DNA of 64,000 bases from Proteus faecis (GTDB lineage: Bacteria > Pseudomonadota > Gammaproteobacteria > Enterobacterales > Enterobacteriaceae): contig NZ_PENZ01000028.1 of the NCBI RefSeq assembly GCF_003144395.1, positions 1-64,000 of the forward strand, in the 5' to 3' direction. A model generated the notes under the pieces. That model saw nothing but the letters and a program-made list of their open reading frames with translations. It made no database searches and was not told where the DNA came from. Positions 57,861 through 64,000 of the stretch are shown here, in pieces. Position numbers and translations under genes: made by a program. The stretch's first letter is position 1. Every line of letters starts with the position of its first letter.

Positions 57861-58100
57861 ATGTCATCAATACATGGTCATAAAGTTTTGCAAATGATCC
57901 TTTCATCAGAAAATGCATTTACTAAAACAACACTCATTGATGCTATCCATAAACAATTCGGTAATGACTCACGTTTTCATACTTGTTCAGCTGAAAATAT
58001 GACAGCAGCTGAATTAGTTGATTTCTTAGAAAGGAAAGGTAAATTTATTCCAGCTGAGGGTGGATTTACAACAAGTGAAAATAAGATTTGTCATCATTAA
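57861..58100 (+). CDS. yecH: YecH family (DUF2492) metal-binding protein
   Basis: The 79-residue protein has the YecH pattern: SIHGHKVLQMILSS, then FGNDSRFHTCSAENMTAAEL and FLERKGKFIPAEGGFTTSEN with a final ICHH. Cys and His residues (H5/H7, H47, C49, C-term CHH) could bind metal. Function is unknown. The NsrR-type site upstream suggests response to nitric oxide. Confidence 0.9.
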   Translation: MSSIHGHKVLQMILSSENAFTKTTLIDAIHKQFGNDSRFHTCSAENMTAAELVDFLERKGKFIPAEGGFTTSENKICHH

Positions 58101-58151
58101 TGGATATATCGTGTTAAAGCTCGATTGCCAGTGATTTCCTTTTCTATATCA

Positions 58152-58183
58152 TTGGCTTTTTATATAAACAAATAAAAAGCCAA
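58152..58183. terminator. Terminator between yecH and dinI
   Basis: Perfect 12-bp stem TTGGCTTTTTAT/ATAAAAAGCCAA with an 8-base loop, between convergent genes. Confidence 0.8.
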
Positions 58184-58224
58184 CTCGTTCTGACAATCGT
58201 AATTGTTTTACTGCTTTACTTCAT

Positions 58225-58470
58225 TTATTCATCGTCTGTTTGTAACCAACTATCATCTTCCCAAACGCTTTGAATAAGTTCCATTATGTGTTTATGCTTA
58301 GTTTCATCTTTTATGCCCGTAACTTGAATCGAGTTCATGCTACTAAAGGCAATACGAAACTGCATATCTGGATATTCTGGAATGATCTTTTTTCTCAGTT
58401 CGTGTTCTAAGAGCGGAAATAATGAGTCAGTTACCTTAGATTGTTTATTAAATAAAATTTCCACACGCAT
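58225..58470 (-). CDS. dinI: DinI-like SOS family protein
   Basis: The 81-residue protein is of the DinI/TusA-superfamily-like group that binds RecA filaments and tunes the SOS response. It begins MRVEILFNKQ and has PDMQFRIAFSSMNSIQVTGI and ELIQSVWEDDSWL, matching DinI. I start at 58470 (MRVEIL), preceded by GGTGA; a start four codons earlier is possible. A LexA box lies upstream. Confidence 0.92.
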   Translation of the reverse strand: MRVEILFNKQSKVTDSLFPLLEHELRKKIIPEYPDMQFRIAFSSMNSIQVTGIKDETKHKHIMELIQSVWEDDSWLQTDDE

Positions 58471-58495
58471 TGGTTTCACCATTTAAAGGCAAATA

Positions 58496-58515
58496 AACTG
58501 TATATAAACACAGTA
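58496..58515 (-). promoter_or_regulatory. LexA box upstream of dinI
   Basis: On the minus strand TACTGTGTTTATATACAGTT fits CTG-N10-CAG with good flanks. It lies 26 bases upstream of the dinI start and marks it as an SOS gene. Confidence 0.9.
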
Positions 58516-58607
58516 GTATATTCTAAGAAAAAAGAAAAGTCTTTTTGATAAAATTTTTTATCATTATGCATTACATAATATTTTAGCGTCTCTATCGGCT
58601 TAATTAT

Positions 58608-58630
58608 AAGATGCATAATAAATACAATAT
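58608..58630. promoter_or_regulatory. NsrR-type half-site upstream of ygbA
   Basis: AAGATGCATAATAAATAC matches the left half and centre of the yecH site, but the right half is degraded. It overlaps an in-frame ATG at 58611, which argues that translation starts later, at 58650. Confidence 0.45.
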
Positions 58631-58649
58631 ATTACCAAGAGAGAAAGGC

Positions 58650-59000
58650 ATGTCAGGAAAAAGAATAAATCGTGAGAAAAAAACCATTCAAAAAATGATT
58701 CACCTCTATGCTCATTCCCATCCTGAAGCTAACGCAGATTATTATCAACAATTAATCAATTATTCCTATAACCGATTAGATAAATGTCGTTATGGTGAAG
58801 ATAAACCGGCCTGTAAACAATGCCCTATTCATTGCTATCAACCCGCTAAGCGAGAAACAATGAAACAAATCATGCGCTGGGCTGGTCCACGAATGTTAAT
58901 TTATCATCCAATTTTAGCAATACGTCACCTTATTGACGATAAAAAACCAGTACCTCCACTTCCTGAAAAAAAGCGTACTATTCGTTCAACTGAAAAATAA
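58650..59000 (+). CDS. ygbA: YgbA-like nitrosative-stress protein (nitrous oxide-stimulated promoter family)
   Basis: The 116-residue protein matches the YgbA family: INREKKTIQKMIHLYAHSHP, then CRYGEDKPACKQCPIHCYQP and MRWAGPRMLIYHPILAIRHL with a final IDDKKPVP. Four cysteines suggest a metal site. E. coli ygbA is controlled by NsrR, and a partial NsrR-type site lies upstream here. I use the ATG at 58650 (MSGKRIN); an ATG at 58611 overlaps the operator. The 3' end overlaps the convergent acetyltransferase gene by 23 bases. Confidence 0.88.
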   Translation: MSGKRINREKKTIQKMIHLYAHSHPEANADYYQQLINYSYNRLDKCRYGEDKPACKQCPIHCYQPAKRETMKQIMRWAGPRMLIYHPILAIRHLIDDKKPVPPLPEKKRTIRSTEK

Positions 59001-59535
59001 AATCAGATTTCTTCAAACGGTATAAAACATGCTCAGCTAGAGGATGTGTTTTATCTAATGATGGATGAAAGAAATTATCAGATTGATGCATACTGAGTTT
59101 CTTCATTACACCTTGAGATGGAAGGTTTGAAACTGCAGTAAAAGCAACAACCTCTTCTAATCCTAACGTCTCAAAAGCAAATTTAAATACAGCTAAAGCC
59201 GCTTCATAGGTATAACCTTTTCGCCAAAACTTTTTTGCTATCCGCCAACCAATTTCTACACAGGGATAAAATGGTAAAGATGCTGATGGTATATTTAACC
59301 CAACAAAACCAATAAACTCTTGAGTCTCTTTTAACTCAACCGCCCACATTCCCCATCCATTTTGTTGAATAAATTTTTCACGAATAGTCTCAACCATATT
59401 ATCACTTTCTAATTGAGATAAAGTGCAAGGGAAATAGCGCATCACTTCAGATGAAGAGTTGATTTCAGAAAAAAATGGCGCTTTATCGCTTTCACGCCAT
59501 TCTCTTAGATGTAGTCTGGGAGTCTCTAAATTCAT
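58978..59535 (-). CDS. GNAT acetyltransferase, RimJ/RimL-like
   Basis: The 185-residue acetyltransferase has the N-terminal LETPRLHLREWRESDKAPFF block, and the acetyl-CoA motif around EIGWRIAKKFWRKGYTYEAA (motif A), followed by FTAVSNLPSQGVMKKL. It resembles RimJ/RimL and SpeG-like enzymes that acetylate amino groups. The substrate is not known. It converges on ygbA with a short overlap. Confidence 0.9.
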   Translation of the reverse strand: MNLETPRLHLREWRESDKAPFFSEINSSSEVMRYFPCTLSQLESDNMVETIREKFIQQNGWGMWAVELKETQEFIGFVGLNIPSASLPFYPCVEIGWRIAKKFWRKGYTYEAALAVFKFAFETLGLEEVVAFTAVSNLPSQGVMKKLSMHQSDNFFHPSLDKTHPLAEHVLYRLKKSDFIFQLNE

Positions 59536-59616
59536 CGTTATTCTCTGTTTATATAAAATTAAGACAATAGCGATAAAATAGGATAAGCAACGAACAATGG
59601 AAAGAAAAATGGTACT

Positions 59617-60306
59617 TTATTTTTTGTTTTCTTTTAGTTGATTTTCTACTGAAGCAACAACTTTATCTTTATTTGCATTAGAGCTTTCTTTTATTGAAAC
59701 AACCCGTTGTTGAGCAACTGATTTTGCTTGATGTTCAACTTGCTCTGATTGCCCAGTAAAAATACCACCACGTTTAATGGACATACTGCCACAACGGCTA
59801 GTACCTCGTAATTCACCATGCTCTAAAATATCTAAATTATTTGCAGCGCAGATACCTTTTACAAAACCATCGATAATAATATCAGGTGCTGTTAATTCAC
59901 CTTCAACTTGTCCCGCATGCATAACACGAATAACGCCATCTTTAACATTAATATTACCGGTTACTTTACCCCAAATTTGGATATCGCCTTCAACATTAAT
60001 ATCACCTTGGAATACCGTTCCTTTTGCAATAATTGTGTATAATTTTTGCTCTGGCATCGGTTTTTTCTCTTCTGTTATTACTGGTGCAACAGGCTCTGCT
60101 GCTTTTGGTGTTTCTGTTTTACGACTAAACATAGTGGCTTTTTTTAACCTCAACGTCATAGAATAAATAATAATGCTAAAAATTAGGATTAGAATAATCA
60201 AAAATTCGCCAGCTACCTCATAACGCCAAAAAGCAATTAAGGCAAGAGTCCAAATTATCCATATCCCGCTCAATATAATATTTCGCAGTGTTCGCTTATT
60301 ATCCAT
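59617..60306 (-). CDS. ccmA: Bactofilin CcmA, cell-shape membrane protein
   Basis: The 229-residue protein has two N-terminal membrane helices (about residues 10-28 and 32-50), a short linker, and a bactofilin beta-helix (about 85-180): GTVFQGDINVEGDIQIWG, GKVTGNINVKDGVIRV and HGELRGTSRCGSMSIKRGGI. Membrane-anchored bactofilins polymerise at the inner membrane and guide the cell wall. CcmA of P. mirabilis was described as affecting cell curvature and swarming, and this protein fits its description. The C-terminal tail is polar and probably unstructured. It is transcribed alone. Confidence 0.88.
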   Translation of the reverse strand: MDNKRTLRNIILSGIWIIWTLALIAFWRYEVAGEFLIILILIFSIIIYSMTLRLKKATMFSRKTETPKAAEPVAPVITEEKKPMPEQKLYTIIAKGTVFQGDINVEGDIQIWGKVTGNINVKDGVIRVMHAGQVEGELTAPDIIIDGFVKGICAANNLDILEHGELRGTSRCGSMSIKRGGIFTGQSEQVEHQAKSVAQQRVVSIKESSNANKDKVVASVENQLKENKK

Positions 60307-61334
60307 AATTAGCTATATCCTTACCTCCCATCCCTGACAATAAATATACTTACACATTCACCATTCTAATAAACAAACGGTAAGCATAATGCCAGCAATA
60401 AGCCTATTATTACCTTTTAGTTTTTTGCATTGTTCTTTGATCAAAATAAAATTTAATTTAATTTGATTAAAGAAAAAACTCATTATTTAAATAATCTGCA
60501 TTTAATGTGAATAAATCGTGATAATTATCAGTTTATTTAGATAAATATTTTTCATTAAAAATTAACATTTTTTTGCTTATCTCAATATACTTACAAAAAC
60601 TTACTCAAAAAAATTCAGCATATAGAATTGAATTCATCTAAATTTTAGCAAAAAGAAATATGAGAACATTGTCACAATAACAATGAAAATTAAAGGCAAA
60701 AACGAGATAAATAGGTAAGTAATAAATTTTTCATGCACTATTTTATGATTTAAAACTTATATCATGTCATATATAAATGGTATATAGTAACAATGGTTAA
60801 TATAATTAATGGCAACTAAATTTTCTTTTTCAATTTTAATCTTCTTTATATTTATATATAACACTTAATTTCTTTAAATTATCCATAACATCTTATTATC
60901 AAGTTTATTACAAAATGGCATTTATAATAAAATTTGTATTTTAAATGCATTTATTGTTTTTTTACACTGTAAAGAAAAAAATAAAATCAACTGATTGTTA
61001 TATATGAGTTTTATCCTCCCCAACATAAAACGTAAATTATTAATTACATTAACACTCATATTATTACTGAACACCTTACAGAAAAAATTTATCCATATTT
61101 AATTTCTTTTTGCAATTTATAAAGAATGTCATTAAATTAACAAAATTACTTATCTTAAATTATCAAAACAAAGAACAATGCCTAATATCTAAAAAAAAAC
61201 CGCATCAAATTAAAGAAAATAGTCTCTTTTTTATTTTTAATAACACTCAATAATAAAGAAGTGTTTTTATAAATATTCAGATATTTACCTTTATAAAAAT
61301 ACAGTGATACTTATATAGTAATTTTGGGCGAAAA
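60307..61334. other. Very AT-rich intergenic region between ccmA and an AraC-type gene
   Basis: About 1 kb with many A and T runs, typical of H-NS-bound DNA. A 32-codon hydrophobic frame at 61003-61101 has no ribosome-binding site. No gene or regulatory site was identified with confidence; the promoters for both divergent genes must lie here. Confidence 0.55.
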
Positions 61335-62171
61335 ATGAATACAATACAGTGTGACAAAACCGATCTATATGATTGTAATATTCAAAAAAGATCTTATTTT
61401 TATCCGCAATACCAAATACTCGAAAATGAACAAAAAGCGCTCTTTCTTATCCAAAAGAATGCACTTACATTGCAAAACTGTACTGACACAGTGACAATTA
61501 ACGAAAACCAAGTTCTTTTTCTACAGCAAGGTAGCTATACAATAAAAACACAAGGTGCAGAACCTACCGATATTATTTATATCCCTCTTTCTGATGACTT
61601 CTTAAGAGACTTCATGTCTAAGCACAACGATATCTTGTGCCAAATAGAAAGAGATGACGAATTTTCTAGTGCTTTTATTTGCTTTCAAAACTCCCCTCTT
61701 ATTCAGTTTTGTAGTAATGGCTTTGAATACCTGACTGCTCAATCTTGCCCTAAAGCTTTCACTCAATTACGTATTGAAGAACTTTTAATTCTATTGCTTT
61801 CAACTGAAAATGGCTCTGACTTAATGGCATTATTGCGTCAACTTAGCCATCGTCAAGTCGACCGCTTAAAGATTTTTATGGAAAAAAATCATTTAAAAAA
61901 TTGGAAGCTCAAACAATTTGCCCGAGAGTTTGGGATGGGATTAACAACGTTCAAAGAACTTTTTAATCATGTTTATGGTACTTCACCAAGAACATGGATC
62001 TGTGAAAGACGAATTATTTACGCACATCAACTGCTACTGACCACTGAAATGAGCATTGTCGATATCTCAATGGAATCAGGCTTTTCAAGCCAATCATACT
62101 TTACACAAAGTTATCACCGTCGTTTTAATATGACGCCAAGTAAAGCGAGAAATATCAGATCAAAATTATAA
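61335..62171 (+). CDS. AraC family transcriptional regulator, ExsA/VirF-like
   Basis: The 278-residue protein has an N-terminal sensing part with no recognised ligand domain and a C-terminal pair of helix-turn-helix motifs: WKLKQFAREFGMGLTTFKEL at about residues 191-210 and MSIVDISMESGFSSQSYFTQ with FNMTPSKAR at about 240-270. It is of the group including ExsA, VirF and MxiE, which control virulence operons; here no such operon is visible. It lies 75 bases upstream of an unknown gene on the same strand. Confidence 0.88.
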   Translation: MNTIQCDKTDLYDCNIQKRSYFYPQYQILENEQKALFLIQKNALTLQNCTDTVTINENQVLFLQQGSYTIKTQGAEPTDIIYIPLSDDFLRDFMSKHNDILCQIERDDEFSSAFICFQNSPLIQFCSNGFEYLTAQSCPKAFTQLRIEELLILLLSTENGSDLMALLRQLSHRQVDRLKIFMEKNHLKNWKLKQFAREFGMGLTTFKELFNHVYGTSPRTWICERRIIYAHQLLLTTEMSIVDISMESGFSSQSYFTQSYHRRFNMTPSKARNIRSKL

Positions 62172-62246
62172 AAAATCCAACCGAATATCACAATATAAAA
62201 GCCCAATTCACATATAGAATACTCGAAATGTATTTTTAAGAGTGAG

Positions 62247-63134
62247 TTGTATATCGTGATAATTGAAAATAACTTTAATCCTCAAATCCATTACTACGAT
62301 TATTTGGATTTATTAAGAAAGATGTTAGCTACTCAAGATAAAGAAACTGTAGATAACTTATTCAATTTACAGTTTTCTTTATTTTTTAATAAAGATATTG
62401 TTAGTAAGTATCAAGAAACTAACAATCATCAAATAAAAATTCTTTCACGCTTTATCTATCGTGAGAGCTTAGATAATTTATTACGCTCGACTTGGTTTTT
62501 ACGTAAAAAGCATTGTTTTGTCCCTATCAGCAAAGAAGATATACGTCATATTATTACGTTAAAGCATATTTCTAATTTAGAAACACCAAATGCTATTTTT
62601 AGCGTAAACGACTGGGATGAAAAATTAAAGGCAAAGGTAATACTTTCCTTACATTTTCGCCTAATTCAGGTTGTCATAAAACCATTATTTATTTGGTGGG
62701 TTAAACAGGTGACACCTCAGATATTTCCTCTTTATGAAACAAAAAGGATCTTAGAATTACAAATTAAACAATTTAATAATATTAAGTTATTTGAGAAAAA
62801 ACAACCATCATATAGTGATGATTCTTTTTTATCTTTAGAACAAATAGACGCAAAGTTAGAATCTGACAAATCTAAACTCTTAGCTATCAATGAGTTATTA
62901 CAAAAAGAAGGTCAGCTATTGATCGAACACTGGAAAAATGAACCTATCTTTAACGTTGAAATCAATAATACTTTAGACTACATCAGAAAAACGACACCAA
63001 ATTCTGAATTAATAAAACCGCTATGGAATATTTTAAATAGTATTCCGGAACATCCTGAAAACTGCAAAAAATTAAAGGATTGGCTACTAGAAAGAGAACT
63101 TTGCTTAAAGAACGATGAATATTTATGGCAATAA
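62247..63134 (+). CDS. Unrecognised 295-residue protein
   Basis: No family was recognised. The frame starts at TTG 62247 or GTG 62256 (no ATG before residue 26). It is mostly helical and charged, with no signal peptide or clear membrane helix. Notable blocks are FIYRESLDNLLRSTWFLRKK in the middle and NSIPEHPENCKKLKDWLLER at the end. Spacing to the AraC-type gene suggests an operon. It probably acts in the cytosol; a role as a secretion-system or regulatory partner is only a guess. Confidence 0.65.
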   Translation: MYIVIIENNFNPQIHYYDYLDLLRKMLATQDKETVDNLFNLQFSLFFNKDIVSKYQETNNHQIKILSRFIYRESLDNLLRSTWFLRKKHCFVPISKEDIRHIITLKHISNLETPNAIFSVNDWDEKLKAKVILSLHFRLIQVVIKPLFIWWVKQVTPQIFPLYETKRILELQIKQFNNIKLFEKKQPSYSDDSFLSLEQIDAKLESDKSKLLAINELLQKEGQLLIEHWKNEPIFNVEINNTLDYIRKTTPNSELIKPLWNILNSIPEHPENCKKLKDWLLERELCLKNDEYLWQ

Positions 63135-63191
63135 TAAAAACACTACTCCTTTCTACATAAAAAAGAAGAGCTAATGTTAGTTTTTATTATT

Positions 63192-64000
63192 CTATTTAAT
63201 ATCTAAAACCTCAATTGTCACGATAGACATGGATTCTGGTGGTACCTGTCCTGGTACACCATTTTTCCCATAACCGCCACTTGGTTTTATATAAATTTTG
63301 GCTTTACCATTGATACCCGCTTTTGCAATAAAGGTATTCAGTGGTAATGGCAGTTGACGGTAAGGTAAGATAAGCGGCTTAGCTTTATCATAATTAATAG
63401 TTACAGTACCGTCTGTCAACTCTTCATGCATTGTAAATACAACGGCTTTACCTGCAATTGAAGCCACAGGCTTACCCTGTTTTAATATTTTAAAATAGGT
63501 ATTATCATCATATTGTACGTAATTTTGTTTTTGGATCTCAGATAAAATGGATTTATTGCGTTGAGCATTATCTTTTCCAATAATCGAATAAGCATAAGCA
63601 AGTTGCCCTGCAATCATCTGCCCTTCGCCCGCCATTTTTCCCAGTTGCTCTTTTAGCGTTTTATTCTCTTTTAAAATATTACTAGTATCTGTGTTAACTT
63701 TCGCTAACTCAGCATCTTTTGCTTTAATTTGCTCATTTAATTTAGTAATAGATTCTGTTTGCTGTTGCTTTAATTTACTAATTTGTTGGGTGTTTTCTGT
63801 GTTTTGTTTTTCTAATTGTGTTTTCGCTTCAGCTAATTGAGCAATCAATTTCTCCGTTGTATTTTGCTTTTCAGTAAGTTGTTTTTCTAGCAATACTAAA
63901 GCTTTCTCGCTCTCTGTCTTGCTCGTGGTAACTTGAGCTAACACAATATTATTCTCTTTAAATTGTGTATCTAATGTTTGATATTTATTCGATAACTCAT
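63192..64000 (-). CDS. Partial FKBP-type peptidyl-prolyl isomerase with long coiled coil
   Basis: The frame stays open to the window edge, so the N terminus lies beyond 64000. The visible 269 residues consist of a coiled coil (about 145 residues rich in K, E, Q and T: QLTEKQNTTEKLIAQLAEAK and similar), the FkpA-type N-terminal helical segment (GQMIAGQLAYAYSIIGKDN) and an FKBP domain ending GGYGKNGVPGQVPPESMSIV with TIEVLDIK. This resembles periplasmic FkpA/FklB proteins with an unusual coiled-coil extension. No signal peptide can be seen in the part available. Confidence 0.82.
   Translation of the reverse strand, partial: ELSNKYQTLDTQFKENNIVLAQVTTSKTESEKALVLLEKQLTEKQNTTEKLIAQLAEAKTQLEKQNTENTQQISKLKQQQTESITKLNEQIKAKDAELAKVNTDTSNILKENKTLKEQLGKMAGEGQMIAGQLAYAYSIIGKDNAQRNKSILSEIQKQNYVQYDDNTYFKILKQGKPVASIAGKAVVFTMHEELTDGTVTINYDKAKPLILPYRQLPLPLNTFIAKAGINGKAKIYIKPSGGYGKNGVPGQVPPESMSIVTIEVLDIK

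Noticed and set aside
61003-61101. 32-codon hydrophobic frame in the ccmA-araC gap
   Set aside because: No ribosome-binding site or promoter nearby and such frames are expected by chance in this composition.

Overview
The window reads as chromosomal DNA of an AT-rich enterobacterium of the Proteus group, most likely Proteus mirabilis or a very close relative. The grounds are the enterobacterial core gene order, protein sequences close to but distinct from the E. coli versions, an SGLT-type galactose symporter beside the gal operon, and a membrane-anchored bactofilin that matches the CcmA cell-shape protein known from P. mirabilis. This identification comes from recognition only; no database search was run.

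Region by region. Positions 1-80 look like the right end of an IS200/IS605-type (TnpB) element whose body lies upstream. 180-6976 holds yfhL facing the lepA-lepB-rnc-era-recO-pdxJ-acpS operon. 7278-10015 is the envelope-stress operon rpoE-rseA-rseB-rseC. 10311-19757 carries housekeeping genes: trmN6, srmB, grcA with two FNR boxes, ung, grpE, nadK, recN with two LexA boxes, bamE, rnfH-ratA and smpB. tmRNA (ssrA) lies at 19817-20183.

From the 3' end of ssrA to about 33 kb the DNA is more accessory. It contains a perfect tandem repeat just past ssrA, an HprRS-like two-component system with the periplasmic methionine sulfoxide reductase msrPQ, a TonB-receptor remnant, a PhzF-like protein, a histidine phosphatase, a chemoreceptor, mdaB-lysR-ygiN, and a 2-kb AT-rich gap with a decayed gene and homopolymer tracts. 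33027-37533 is a lactate-use operon (permease plus lutABC).

37.6-45.4 kb holds small hypothetical and membrane proteins, a possible unit of two very small ORFs, an MFS transporter, and a Fur-controlled pair: an IroE-like esterase and a TonB siderophore receptor. 45.7-53.3 kb is a galactose regulon: SGLT symporter, GalR/GalS-type repressor and galETKM, with four GalR-type operators. 53.8-60.3 kb contains a hydroxyacid dehydrogenase, a CDF metal transporter, a universal stress protein, ecotin, YdcH, YecH, a DinI-like SOS protein, a YgbA-like nitrosative-stress protein, an acetyltransferase and ccmA. NsrR-type sites precede yecH and ygbA. The last 3.7 kb has an AraC-type regulator, an unrecognised 295-residue protein and the 3' part of a coiled-coil FKBP-type protein that runs off the window.

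No CRISPR array, rRNA, canonical tRNA, prophage or complete IS was seen. No large new system stands out. The best leads are the TnpB/omega-RNA-like end, the two-peptide unit at 39.8-40.0 kb, the ssrA-adjacent scar, and the AraC plus unknown protein pair.
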